DNA of 32,599 bases from Rhodospirillales bacterium (lineage in GTDB: Bacteria > Pseudomonadota > Alphaproteobacteria > Reyranellales > Reyranellaceae): the NCBI GenBank assembly GCA_016185145.1, contig JACPOB010000149.1, positions 1 to 32,599 of the forward strand, written 5' to 3'. The position numbers and the translations under genes were made by a program. A model generated the notes under the pieces. It was given only the letters and a program-made list of their open reading frames with translations, was not told the origin of the DNA and ran no database searches. Positions 22,510-30,298 of this stretch are shown in pieces. Each line of letters starts with the position of its first letter. Position 1 is the stretch's first letter.

Positions 22510-22541
22510 GTTGGCCGTGTGCATTGGCCGCAGGAGAGGAC

Positions 22542-23732
22542 ATGGAGGCTGCGATCGAGAATCCGTCGTTCGACGGCCTCGCCGACGCCGAGCGCAAGGC
22601 TCTGGCCCGGTGCCGCTACGCGGTTCTGGGCGTCGAGCGACCGCTTCGGCTCGACTGCGGCGTCGAGCTCGGTCCCTATCGCGTGGCCTACCAGACCTAC
22701 GGCACGCTCAATGCCGACAAGTCGAACGCCGTGCTGATCTGTCATGCGCTGACGCTCGACCAGTTCGTCGCCGAGGAGCACCCGGTCACCGGCAAGGAGG
22801 GCTGGTGGGACAGCCTGGTCGGCCCGGGCAAGGTGCTCGATCCGGCACGCTACTTCATCATCTGCATCAACGTGCTGGGCGGCTGCATGGGCACGACCGG
22901 GCCGCTGGCGCTCGATGCCAACGGCCAGCCCTGGAACCTGCGCTTCCCGGTCGTGACCGTCGCCGACATGGTGCGCACCCAGGCGGCGCTGCTCGACCAC
23001 CTCGGCATCCCCGACCTGTTCTGCGTGATCGGCGGCTCGATGGGCGGCATGCAGGTGCTGGAATGGGCGGCGAGCCATCCTGCCCGCGTCTTCTCGGCCG
23101 TGCCGATCGCTTGCGCCGCCCGCCACTCGGCGCAGAACATCGCCTTCCACGAGGTCGGCCGGCAGGCGATCATGGCGGATCCCGAGTGGAAGGGCGGCGA
23201 CTATCGCCTGCACAACACCGTGCCGGCGCGCGGCCTGTCGGTGGCGCGCATGACCGCGCACATCACCTATCTTTCCGAGCAGGCGCTGCAGCGCAAGTTC
23301 GGCCGTGCGCTGCAGGACCGCGACGCGCTGGGCTTCGGCTTCGATGCCGACTTCCAGGTCGAGAGCTACCTGCGCTACCAGGGCTCGACCTTCGTCGACC
23401 GCTTCGACGCCAACAGCTACCTCTACATCACCCGGGCGATGGATTATTTCGACCTGGCCGCCGCGCATGGCGGCGTGCTGGCCAACGCCTTCAAGGGCAC
23501 GCCGACGCGCTTCTGCCTGTTCTCCTTCACCAGCGACTGGCTGTTCCCGACGCGCGAGAGCCGCGAGATCGTGCATGCGCTGAACGCCGCGGCGGCAAAC
23601 GTCTCCTTCGTCGAGGTCGAGAGCGACAAGGGCCACGACGCCTTCCTGCTCGACGAGCCCGAGATGTTCCGCACGCTCGCCGGCTTCCTCAAGGGCGCCG
23701 CCGCGGTGCGCGGCCTGAGGGACGTGCCGTGA
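22542..23732 (+). CDS. metX: Homoserine O-acyltransferase
   Basis: A 396-residue alpha/beta-hydrolase-fold enzyme that transfers an acetyl (or, in some bacteria, succinyl) group from CoA to homoserine, the first committed step to methionine. Landmarks: YQTYGTLNADKSNAVLICHA, VLGGCMGTTGP (oxyanion region), nucleophile S166 in GGSMGGMQVLEWA, an acid in SFTSDWLFPTRES, and the catalytic histidine in DKGHDAFLLDEP. AGGAG lies ten bases before ATG 22542. It is controlled by the SAM-II riboswitch and terminator in its leader. The stop overlaps the GTG start of metW. Confidence 0.95.
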   Translation: MEAAIENPSFDGLADAERKALARCRYAVLGVERPLRLDCGVELGPYRVAYQTYGTLNADKSNAVLICHALTLDQFVAEEHPVTGKEGWWDSLVGPGKVLDPARYFIICINVLGGCMGTTGPLALDANGQPWNLRFPVVTVADMVRTQAALLDHLGIPDLFCVIGGSMGGMQVLEWAASHPARVFSAVPIACAARHSAQNIAFHEVGRQAIMADPEWKGGDYRLHNTVPARGLSVARMTAHITYLSEQALQRKFGRALQDRDALGFGFDADFQVESYLRYQGSTFVDRFDANSYLYITRAMDYFDLAAAHGGVLANAFKGTPTRFCLFSFTSDWLFPTRESREIVHALNAAAANVSFVEVESDKGHDAFLLDEPEMFRTLAGFLKGAAAVRGLRDVP

Positions 23733-24337
23733 CCGCGGCCGCCATCCGCGTCGACCTGCAGCTCATCGCCGACATGGTCGATCCGGCGACGCGCGCGCTC
23801 GACGTCGGCTGCGGCGACGGCTCGCTGCTCGCCTATCTGGTGAACTTCAAGCGCGTCGACGCGCGCGGCATGGAACTGAGCCAGGCCGGCGTGAACGCCT
23901 GCGTGGCCAACGGGCTTTCGGTGATCCAGGGCGATGCCGATGCCGATCTGCGCGACTATCCGGACGACGCCTTCGACTACGTGATCCTGAGCCAGACCCT
24001 GCAGGCGACGCGCGAGCCGCGCGAGGTGCTGCGCCAGATGCTGCGCGTCGGCAAGCGCGCAATCGTCTCGTTCCCGAACTTCGCGCATTGGCAGGTGCGC
24101 CTGCGCCTGGTGTTCGGCGGCCGCATGCCCGAGACGCCGTCGCTGCCCTTCAAGTGGTACGACACGCCCAACATCCACCTCTGCAGCATCGACGACTTCC
24201 GCGGCCTGTGCCGCGACATGGGCGTGCGCATCGAGCGCGCCATCGTGCTCGACCGCAACAGCAAGCCGATCAGCCTGCCGCCGCTGCTCGCCAATCTTCT
24301 GGGCGAGCAGGCGGTGTTCATGCTGCGGCGGGATTAG
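23729..24337 (+). CDS. metW: Methionine biosynthesis protein MetW
   Basis: A 202-residue MetW with a class I methyltransferase fold. The SAM-binding loop LDVGCGDGSLLAYL lies at about 23-36. GMELSQAGVNACVANG, VIQGDADADLRDYPDDAFDYVILSQ and the MetW-specific NFAHWQVRLRLVFGGRMP and KWYDTPNIHLC follow. The start is GTG 23729, overlapping the metX TGA (GTGA), which gives the family's N-terminus; the first ATG would remove part of it. In proteobacteria MetW works with MetX in homoserine acylation, stimulating it, rather than as a proven methyltransferase. Second gene of the riboswitch-controlled operon. Confidence 0.94.
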   Translation: MTAAAIRVDLQLIADMVDPATRALDVGCGDGSLLAYLVNFKRVDARGMELSQAGVNACVANGLSVIQGDADADLRDYPDDAFDYVILSQTLQATREPREVLRQMLRVGKRAIVSFPNFAHWQVRLRLVFGGRMPETPSLPFKWYDTPNIHLCSIDDFRGLCRDMGVRIERAIVLDRNSKPISLPPLLANLLGEQAVFMLRRD

Positions 24338-24348
24338 CGCAACAGAAC

Positions 24349-24480
24349 CACCTCACCCTGAGGAGCGCCCGCAGGGCGCGTCTCGAAGGGTGGGCAAAAC
24401 CGATACTGTGGCCCATCCTTCGAGACGCCCGGCGCGCATGTGAATGCGCGTATTCGCACGGCTCCTCAGGATGAGGTGAG
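24349..24480. repeat. Second-family palindromic element (CCTCAnCCTGAGGAGC type)
   Basis: Outer arms CCTCACCCTGAGGAGC (24351-24366) and GCTCCTCAGGATGAGG (24461-24476); inner arms GCGTCTCGAAGGGTGGG and CCCATCCTTCGAGACGC. The right half carries the extra palindrome GCGCATGTGAATGCGC. Elements of this look are widespread between genes in Bradyrhizobium-like alphaproteobacteria. It lies between the converging 3' ends of metW and the LysE gene. Confidence 0.9.
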
Positions 24481-24498
24481 GGGTCGGGCCAACAGGGC

Positions 24499-25149
24499 CT
24501 ATTTCCTCTGATTGCCGGCAAACACCGCGGTCAGGCCCAACCCGATGAACAGCGTGCCGCTGACATAGCGCTCGACCTCGAGATAGCGTTTGTTGCGGCG
24601 CAGCCACTTGCCGGCCGTGCCGGCGAGGAAGGCGTAGCAGCCGTCGGTGATGAAGCCGAGTGCGGCGAACAGCAGACCGAGGAAAACGATCTGCGACGCG
24701 AGATGGCCGCGCCCGGGCTCGACGAACTGCGGCAGGAAGGCGAGGAAGAAGAGGGCCGTCTTGGGATTCAGCAGGTTGACGATGAAGCCGTCGCGGAACA
24801 GGCGGGCATGGCTGTGCCGTGGCAGGTTGCCGTCGGCATCGACCTCCTCGGCGCGGCCGAAGATCTTCTTCAGCCCGAGCCAGATGAGATAGGCGGCACC
24901 CGCCCACTTCACGATGCTGAAGGCGAGCGCCGACGAGGCGAGCAGCGCCGACAGGCCGAGTGCCGCCGCCAGCACATGGACCAGCGTCGCGGAATGGATG
25001 CCGAGGTCGGAGACGAAGCCTGCCATCCGGCCCTGCGTCGCCGACCGGGCGACGATGTAGAGCACGGCGGGGCCGGGAATCAGCAGCAGCACAAGGGCGG
25101 CGCCCAGGAACAGGCCGATGTTCGTGGCGCCGGGAATGACGATCTCCAT
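24499..25149 (-). CDS. LysE/RhtB-family amino acid exporter
   Basis: A 216-residue membrane protein with about six hydrophobic helices. The N-terminus FLGAALVLLLIPGPAVLYIV carries the LysE/RhtB PGP motif. The middle has the charged loop after helix 3 (GLKKIFGRAEEVDADG), followed by LFRDGFIVNLLNPKTALFFLAFLPQF, the family's second hallmark (NPK). Members export lysine, homoserine, threonine or related amino acids through the inner membrane using the proton gradient. It converges on metX-metW, so a link to homoserine balance is possible but only suggested by position. Start ATG 25149 lies 18 residues before the PGP motif region, as usual. Confidence 0.92.
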   Translation of the reverse strand: MEIVIPGATNIGLFLGAALVLLLIPGPAVLYIVARSATQGRMAGFVSDLGIHSATLVHVLAAALGLSALLASSALAFSIVKWAGAAYLIWLGLKKIFGRAEEVDADGNLPRHSHARLFRDGFIVNLLNPKTALFFLAFLPQFVEPGRGHLASQIVFLGLLFAALGFITDGCYAFLAGTAGKWLRRNKRYLEVERYVSGTLFIGLGLTAVFAGNQRK

Positions 25150-25207
25150 GGCGGGACCTTTCTGCGAAGACGCGTTGGCGCCAGAAAGTCCCGGCCCGCG
25201 CGGCCTG

Positions 25208-25663
25208 TCAATGGTCGCTGGAGCCGACGGTGCGCCGGAAGTTGGCCTCGATATCGTCCTGGCTCTGCTTCACGAAGCCGTGCCGCTCATAGAAGCGGTC
25301 GGCCGGGCTGCCGATCAGCACGTCGAGCTCGCAAGGCAGGCCGATGGCATCGGCTTCGGCGATCAGGACCTTCAGGATCTCCGTGCCCAGCCCGCGATTG
25401 TGATGGCGGCGGGCGAGGTAGAAGGAATCGATCTTGATCTCGGCCTCGCCGACGCGAAAGCCGACGCAGCCCGCGATGTCGTCGCCGACCAGGATCAGGC
25501 GCAGGCCGGGCTCGGCGAAATGCTCGCGGAAGATGCGCCGCGCGCGCTCCGGGTGGTAGCGGAAAACGCGCTCCAGATGCTCGCGCATTACTTCGATGCG
25601 GATCGCCAGCAGCGGCTCGAAGTGAGCTTCGGTGGCGGATCCGAAACGCCAGGTCGTGGTCAT
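25208..25663 (-). CDS. GNAT-family N-acetyltransferase
   Basis: A 151-residue GNAT protein. Strand-helix order fits the fold: LLAIRIEVMREHLERVFRYH (a start typical of GNATs with an early helix), LILVGDDIAGCVGFRV, IDSFYLARRHHNRGLGTEIL (motif A; the acetyl-CoA pyrophosphate loop R/Q-x-x-G-x-G/A appears as HNRGLG, about 88-93), and DRFYERHGFVKQSQ (motif B). It transfers an acetyl group to an amine; the substrate is unknown. It lies 58 bases upstream of the LysE gene on the same strand, and an operon is possible. Confidence 0.9.
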   Translation of the reverse strand: MTTTWRFGSATEAHFEPLLAIRIEVMREHLERVFRYHPERARRIFREHFAEPGLRLILVGDDIAGCVGFRVGEAEIKIDSFYLARRHHNRGLGTEILKVLIAEADAIGLPCELDVLIGSPADRFYERHGFVKQSQDDIEANFRRTVGSSDH

Positions 25664-26211
25664 GCTCTTGCCTAGTAGCTCGCCAGGGAGGTTTTGACGA
25701 GCCGGTGCGGGGCAAATGAGACTGCCGGCACTGCTGGCACCGATGCTCGCACCTGGGCAGGTTTTTTGGCGCTCTACGGTCCGCCAAAAAAACTGTAGTT
25801 GCTCAACAAGGAAACTTAAGTTATATTCATCTGGCGCTCGCCTTCCGGCGGCTCTGCTCTATGCATCGTTCATCCGAAGTCCATCGCGCACGGCAGGCGC
25901 CGTGCCGGCCTTTCCTGCATTCGAAAAACCAATTGCGAAACTTGCGTAACTGTCCGAATTCGCCCGGAGCCCCCATCGGTAGTGGGTCGGCTTCCAAGGC
26001 AACGCTACGACCTCCGTCGGAAATGCCGGGAATACCGGAAAATCGTCAGCGATGACGGCATTGCATGCACTTGGCCTTCGTCGCAGTGACCAACCAGCTT
26101 TCCGGGGTTTTGTTGTCTCACCCAAGGGGTGCAGTCCACACCAAGGAGCGTGCATAGTCGTTCCTGCCGCAATTCAGGCGACCGCGGCGAACGCGCTCCC
26201 GTGAAGCGCTG
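25664..26211. other. Gene-free stretch with hairpin and orphan promoter-like signal
   Basis: 548 bases without a gene I can support. Open frames on either strand show no family resemblance or good ribosome-binding site. Two structures stand out: an inverted repeat TTTTTTGGCG/CGCCAAAAAA at 25762-25791, and a plus-strand sigma-70-like promoter about 10 bases later (separate entry). The composition is more AT-rich than the genes around it. Confidence 0.5.
25799..25827 (+). promoter_or_regulatory. Sigma-70-like promoter with no gene downstream
   Basis: TTGCTC (25799-25804), a 17-base spacer, then TATATT (25822-25827). It points into about 380 bases without a plus-strand gene and then antisense into lepB. 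It could drive a small RNA, or be chance in a locally AT-rich patch. Confidence 0.35.
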
Positions 26212-26970
26212 CTAGTGGATGCGGTCCAAAAGCCGCCCCGGCCGGAAAAAATGCGACCAGTCGGCGACGTCGGACCATGCGACCGCCGGATCGTGCGACA
26301 GCAGCACGAGGTCGGCGCGGCCGACCAGGTTGTCTTCCGGCACGAAGCCGACGCCGCCGTCGGCAGCGGAAATGCGGCTGTCGACCGAGTTGTCGCGGTT
26401 GTCGCCCATCATGAAGTAGTGCTTGGGCGGCACCACGAATACCGGCGTGTCGTCCTGCTGGTCGGAGTCGGACATCTCGACGATCTCGTGCTCGCGCCCG
26501 CCGGGCAGCGTCTCGACATACAGGGTGGCGGTGCCGCGGCCGCCGGCGTCGCCGGTGAAGGGGCCGACAGGACGGCGGGGGACGATGGCGTCGTTGATAT
26601 AGAGCCGCCCGCCCTTCATCTGGATGCGATCGCCCGGCACGCCGATCAGGCGCTTCACGTAGGTCGTCGCGGGATCGCGCGGCAGGCGGAAGACGATGAC
26701 ATCGCCACGCTCCGGCGCCTTGCCGAGCAGCCGGCCGGAGAAACCCGGCAGCAGGTCGATCGGCGCAGAATAGCGGCTGTAGCCATAAGCGTATTTGCTG
26801 GCCATCAGCTGGTCGCCGGTGAGAAGCGTCGGCACCATCGACGGTGACGGCACATGATAGGGCTCGGCGAACACGGTACGCACGATCAGCACGAAGCCGA
26901 CGGCCAGCACGACCGGTTTCAGCTCGCGACCCCAGCCGACGAGGCGCTGCCGGAAAGAAGAACTGTCCAT
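26212..26970 (-). CDS. lepB: Signal peptidase I
   Basis: A 252-residue type I signal peptidase. A single N-terminal membrane helix (VVLAVGFVLIVRTVF, residues 20-34) is followed by the catalytic serine S44 in PSPSMVPTL and the general base K106 in TYVKRLIGVPGD. The box C-E motifs GDVIVFR and YFMMGDNRDNSVDSR are present. It removes signal peptides from exported proteins on the outer face of the inner membrane. Start ATG 26970 gives the normal short cytosolic N-terminus. The frame is open far upstream through a palindromic element, which should not be taken as coding. In many alphaproteobacteria lepB sits with rnc and acpS; those genes are not here. Confidence 0.95.
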   Translation of the reverse strand: MDSSSFRQRLVGWGRELKPVVLAVGFVLIVRTVFAEPYHVPSPSMVPTLLTGDQLMASKYAYGYSRYSAPIDLLPGFSGRLLGKAPERGDVIVFRLPRDPATTYVKRLIGVPGDRIQMKGGRLYINDAIVPRRPVGPFTGDAGGRGTATLYVETLPGGREHEIVEMSDSDQQDDTPVFVVPPKHYFMMGDNRDNSVDSRISAADGGVGFVPEDNLVGRADLVLLSHDPAVAWSDVADWSHFFRPGRLLDRIH

Positions 26971-27014
26971 GGTCGAACTATAGTTCGGCCTGCGGCCTTT
27001 CCAAGGCAGCGATA

Positions 27015-27108
27015 CCGGAGCGCGGCCTCCAGGTCCGCTCATGTCTTTTGGACCGCGCGCATCCTGCGCGCTCATGAGCGCGCAGGATGCGCGCGGTCCG
27101 GAAGACGA
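27015..27108. repeat. Palindromic intergenic element, copy 6 (solo arm plus full element)
   Basis: 27015-27043 is a single arm with CGGCCTCCAGGTCCGCTCATG. 27044-27105 is a full element with GCGCGCATCCTGCGCGC on the left and its complement on the right, a perfect inner cruciform with centre TCATGAG. It lies between YbaK (3' end) and lepB (5' end), both minus strand. Confidence 0.9.
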
Positions 27109-27119
27109 AGAGTATGAGC

Positions 27120-27602
27120 CTAAGCCGTAATCTTGGCGATGCGCGGCCGCGCCACGGCCAGCCAGTCCTTGGTGTCGAGCTCCATCGAGCGGTCGAGGCG
27201 GCCGGCATTGAAGAACAGCGTGTCGTTGCCGAGCAGATCCTCCTCGACGACGATCGCGAGCGCGGGATTGAGCGAGAACGGCGGCACCGAGCCCATGACG
27301 CAGCCGGTCAGCTCCTGCGCGGTGTCGGGCGAGGCGAAGCCGCATTTGCGGGCCTCGAACAGATTTGCAACGGCAGTGAAGTCGAGCTTGCGGTTGCCCG
27401 GCAGGATCGCCAGCACATGGCGCTTGCCGGAGCCGCCGCCGCGCACGTCCAGCACCATGGCCTTGGCCGCCTGGTCGGGGCGATTGCCGCGGATGGCGCT
27501 GATCTTGTCCGAGCGCCCCTCGGGTTCGTGCTCGATGACGCGGAACCTGGCCTTGGCCTCGCCCAGCATCGCCACGATCCGGTCGAATACGTCAGCGGCC
27601 AC
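27120..27602 (-). CDS. YbaK/ProX-type aminoacyl-tRNA deacylase
   Basis: A 160-residue single-domain protein of the YbaK/EbsC/ProX superfamily, which hydrolyses mischarged aminoacyl-tRNA (for example Cys-tRNA-Pro or Ala-tRNA-Pro). Visible landmarks: EHEPEGRSDKISAIRGN, DQAAKAMVLDV (the conserved K of the active site), GNRKLDF, and TGCVMGSVPPFSL, the family's GxxxPF loop. The start is GTG 27602, preceded by GAGAAGGTGG; it overlaps the end of the upstream oxidoreductase by 11 bases. A free-standing editing domain complements an editing-poor prolyl-tRNA synthetase in some bacteria; the synthetase is not in the window. The substrate within the family is not certain. Confidence 0.88.
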   Translation of the reverse strand: MAADVFDRIVAMLGEAKARFRVIEHEPEGRSDKISAIRGNRPDQAAKAMVLDVRGGGSGKRHVLAILPGNRKLDFTAVANLFEARKCGFASPDTAQELTGCVMGSVPPFSLNPALAIVVEEDLLGNDTLFFNAGRLDRSMELDTKDWLAVARPRIAKITA

Positions 27603-28524
27603 GGACCACCTTCTCCGACAGGATCTTCAGCGCCTCGTCGAGACTCGGCACCTTGCCGTCGGCGGGCGCGATGCCGGCATCGACGGTGCGACGATGGCTG
27701 CGCTCGATCACCTCGGTCATCAGCGGATCGACGCCGGTCTCGCGCAAGGTCCGGCCGACCAGCCCCATCTCCTCCCAGCGCCGGTGCGCGTGGACGATGT
27801 GGGTCTGCACCAGCATGCCGACGAACTGGCCGAAGCTGATCTGGTCGACGTCGCCCATGCAGTCCATGACTTCCTCGAGGATGCCCTGGCGCTCGGCCGT
27901 GACGTAGGCTTCCACGCCCAGCGCCTCGACGCCCTTGATCAGGACGCTGCGGATCATCTTCACCGACGAGGCGCTGCCGGGCTTGGGGCCCAGCACCTTG
28001 GCCGCGAAGCCGCTGGCATTCATCCAGGCCACGACCGGCTCGACATCCCCGCCCGCCACCAGCATGGGCGCCTTGATGCCCTGCTTGAAGAAGCCGCCCA
28101 TGACGGCGATGTCGATGTAGCGGCCGCCGGCCGCCTCGATGGGCGCGCGGTCCTCGTCGGACATGCGGCCGGTCACGGTGCAGAGGTCGAGATAGTGCGC
28201 GCCCTTCTTGAGCAGCGGCGCGGCCGACTTCGCAGCTTCAAGGGCATGCTCGCCCTGGACGGCGCAGATCACCAGGTCGGCGTCGCTCAGGGCCGACGTG
28301 TAACGGCCTTCGATGGCGACATCGAGCCGGCGCGCTTCCTTGCCGAGCGCGATGCCGCGTGAGTCCTGGTCGAGCGCGGTATCGATGGCGATGACGCGGC
28401 GCGGGGCGTTGTCGCCGGGCCGCGGCGTGCCGCGCCAGCCGCCCTCGGCGCACAGCCCGCGTGCGATGGCCGATCCAGCCTCACCAAAGCCCAGCAGCGC
28501 GATCACGCGCGGAGACAGCGACAT
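27592..28524 (-). CDS. NAD(P)-dependent oxidoreductase with DUF1932 C-terminus
   Basis: A 310-residue two-domain protein. The N-terminal Rossmann domain has LLGFGEAGSAIARGL (residues 10-24), VIAIDTALDQ and DLVICAVQGEHALEAA, like 6-phosphogluconate/3-hydroxyisobutyrate dehydrogenases. YIDIAVMGGFFKQGIKAPMLVAGG is the usual substrate-loop region, and the helical C-terminal half (SSVKMIRSVLIKGVEAL with the catalytic lysine) matches the DUF1932 domain. Substrate is unknown, probably a beta-hydroxy acid or phosphorylated sugar acid. Start ATG 28524. The stop overlaps the GTG of the YbaK-like gene. 28 bases separate it from the methyltransferase upstream, so three genes may form one operon. Confidence 0.88.
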   Translation of the reverse strand: MSLSPRVIALLGFGEAGSAIARGLCAEGGWRGTPRPGDNAPRRVIAIDTALDQDSRGIALGKEARRLDVAIEGRYTSALSDADLVICAVQGEHALEAAKSAAPLLKKGAHYLDLCTVTGRMSDEDRAPIEAAGGRYIDIAVMGGFFKQGIKAPMLVAGGDVEPVVAWMNASGFAAKVLGPKPGSASSVKMIRSVLIKGVEALGVEAYVTAERQGILEEVMDCMGDVDQISFGQFVGMLVQTHIVHAHRRWEEMGLVGRTLRETGVDPLMTEVIERSHRRTVDAGIAPADGKVPSLDEALKILSEKVVRGR

Positions 28525-28552
28525 GCGAATGCTCTCGATGATGTGTCGGAAA

Positions 28553-29335
28553 TCAGGACGCCGGTGCTTCGCCGTCCTCGGCGTTGCGCGTGCGCGCAGC
28601 CTGCGTGTCGCGCGAGCTCGCGATCCGGAGCTTGGGTCGCACGACGGCGAGCTCGGGCGAGCTATGGCGCTCGGCGATGCCGGCATAGAGCTGCTTGCCG
28701 GCCTCGATGACGCTCACGCCGGCGAAGCGGCCGAGCCAGCGCTGGCCGAAGCGCTCGACGGCCGGCGCCATGCGCAGCATCAGCCGCGAATTCGTGGGCG
28801 GCATGTAGAGGGCGCGGCTCTGGCGCAGCGGCGCGAACATGTTGGCGCGCAGCAGTCCGGCGAGCTGGCCGGCGGAGTAGGGGTGGCCCTGATAGAACGG
28901 CGAGCGGTCGATCTGCGACCACAGGCCGGCGCGGGTCGGCGCCACGGTGATCAGGCGGCCGCCGTCGGCCATCACCCGCCAGATCTCGCGCAGCATCGGC
29001 CGCACCTGTTCGGTGCATTCGACGGCATGGACCAGCAGCACGCGATCGACCGAGCGGTCGGGCAGCGGCAGGTCGTTCTCATCGACCAGGGCAACGTGGT
29101 TGCGGCCTTCACGCGGCCAGCGCGTCACGCCCTGCTGGGCCGGCATGAAGGCGAGCGTCCGCTCGGCTTCCTCGCGGAACGGCCGCAGGAAGGGCGTGGC
29201 ATAGCCCAGACCGAGCACCGTCTCGCCGCGCACGTTCGGCCACACATCGCGCAAGCGGGCGCGCAGCAGGCGCACGGTCATTTGACCCAGTGTGCTGCTG
29301 TAGAAGTCGTTGAGATCGAGGACGTCCGTCCACAT
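28553..29335 (-). CDS. SAM-dependent methyltransferase, class I-like
   Basis: A 260-residue protein with a methyltransferase type 11 layout. The SAM loop is unusual: VLGLGYATPFLRPF (about 41-54) where most have E/DxGxGxG. It is followed by HVALVDENDLPLPDRSVDRVLLVHAVE (motifs II-III), the post-motif EIWRVMADGGRLITVAPTRAG, and a C-terminal half with SPFYQGHPYSAGQL. It is divergent from glyoxalase II with 82 bases between the starts, an arrangement I recall as recurrent in alphaproteobacteria. The C-terminus is charged and probably flexible. Substrate unknown; I see no membrane segment. Confidence 0.86.
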   Translation of the reverse strand: MWTDVLDLNDFYSSTLGQMTVRLLRARLRDVWPNVRGETVLGLGYATPFLRPFREEAERTLAFMPAQQGVTRWPREGRNHVALVDENDLPLPDRSVDRVLLVHAVECTEQVRPMLREIWRVMADGGRLITVAPTRAGLWSQIDRSPFYQGHPYSAGQLAGLLRANMFAPLRQSRALYMPPTNSRLMLRMAPAVERFGQRWLGRFAGVSVIEAGKQLYAGIAERHSSPELAVVRPKLRIASSRDTQAARTRNAEDGEAPAS

Positions 29336-29417
29336 GGGGCGATATTAGCAGAAACTGCGCCGCTGCGGCCATGGTCGGCCCATGGCAGTGGCAAGGCAGC
29401 CTTGCTAACGTTGCAAC

Positions 29418-30194
29418 ATGAGCACGACGCTAGACATCGTTAGAATCCCGGTCCTGAACGACAATTACGTGTGGTTGATGCGCGAGCCGCAGAGCGGCGC
29501 GGTCGGCGTGGTCGACCCGGCCGTGGCCGGGCCGGTGCTGGCCGAGGCGGCCAAACGCCGCTGGAAGATCACCCATATCCTGAACACGCACCATCACGGC
29601 GACCATGTCGGCGGCAACTGCGAGATCAAGGAGGCCACCGGCTGCACCATCGTCGGCCCGCGCCGCGACCGCGCCCGCATTCCCGGCATCGACGTCGAGG
29701 TCGATGACGGCGAGCGCTACCGGTTCGGCGAGGCCGAGGCCGACGTGTTCTTCGTGCCGGGCCACACCAGCGGTCACGTCGCCTATGCCTTCCGCGAGCA
29801 GAAGGCGCTGTTCTGCGGCGACACGCTGTTCGCCCTGGGCTGCGGCCGCCTGTTCGAGGGCACGCCGCAGCAGATGTGGACGTCGCTCAGCCGACTGCGC
29901 GCGCTGCCCGACGACATGCGTGTCTACTGCGCGCACGAATACACGCAGTCGAACGCGCGCTTCGCGGTGACGGTCGAGACCGACAACGACAAGCTCATCG
30001 AGCGCTCGGCCGCGATCGACGCGGCGCGCGCCAAGGGCGAGGCCACGGTGCCCTCGCTGCTCGGCGTGGAGAAGGCGACCAACCCGTTCCTGCGCGCCGA
30101 CGTGCCGGCCGTGCAGCGCGCCGTCGGCATGCCGAGCGGCGATCCGGTCGCGGTGTTCGCCGAGGTGCGCCATCGCAAGGACGTGTTTCGGTAG
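29418..30194 (+). CDS. gloB: Hydroxyacylglutathione hydrolase (glyoxalase II)
   Basis: A 258-residue metallo-beta-lactamase-fold thioesterase that splits S-D-lactoylglutathione to D-lactate and glutathione, completing methylglyoxal detoxification. The metal motif THHHGDHVGG starts at residue 57. GHTSGHVAY and FCGDTLFALGCGRLFEG carry the other metal ligands. YCAHEYTQSNARFA (third histidine) and the C-terminal helical domain ending in FAEVRHRKDVFR are the glyoxalase II signature. Length equals the family's usual 250-260. Start ATG 29418. It is followed by a palindromic element between its stop and the converging MFS gene. Another glutathione-related gene, ChaC, is 10 kb away. Confidence 0.95.
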   Translation: MSTTLDIVRIPVLNDNYVWLMREPQSGAVGVVDPAVAGPVLAEAAKRRWKITHILNTHHHGDHVGGNCEIKEATGCTIVGPRRDRARIPGIDVEVDDGERYRFGEAEADVFFVPGHTSGHVAYAFREQKALFCGDTLFALGCGRLFEGTPQQMWTSLSRLRALPDDMRVYCAHEYTQSNARFAVTVETDNDKLIERSAAIDAARAKGEATVPSLLGVEKATNPFLRADVPAVQRAVGMPSGDPVAVFAEVRHRKDVFR

Positions 30195-30206
30195 GTTGGA
30201 CGACTC

Positions 30207-30293
30207 ATAATTCGGACCGCGGGCGTCCCGCCCGCTCATGAGTCATGAGCGGGCGGGACGCCCGGGGCGCATGTGAATGCGCCTAGGTACGCG
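30207..30293. repeat. Palindromic intergenic element, copy 7 (hybrid with second family)
   Basis: Left arm TTCGGACCGCGGGCGTCCCGCC; right arm the complement of the GCGGGCGTCCCGCCCGC word, with centre TCATGAGTCATGA. The expected GGTCCGGAAGA end is replaced by GCGCATGTGAATGCGC and a short palindrome CTAGGTACGCG. The same GCGCATGTGAATGCGC occurs in the second-family element at 24.4 kb. It lies between converging gloB and MFS stops. Confidence 0.88.
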
Positions 30294-30298
30294 TATGA

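Noticed and set aside
25762..25792. The TTTTTTGGCG...CGCCAAAAAA hairpin as an intrinsic terminator
   Set aside because: On both strands the T-run precedes the stem and the A-run follows it, the reverse of a terminator.
25859..26155. A 98-codon minus-strand frame in the gene-free region before lepB
   Set aside because: No ribosome-binding site, no GC bias at third positions and no resemblance to a known family.
26970..27345. Apparent N-terminal extension of LepB through the palindromic element
   Set aside because: The extension translates the repeat (SSGPRASCALM-like) and part of the YbaK gene in another frame; LepB's normal N-terminus starts at 26970.
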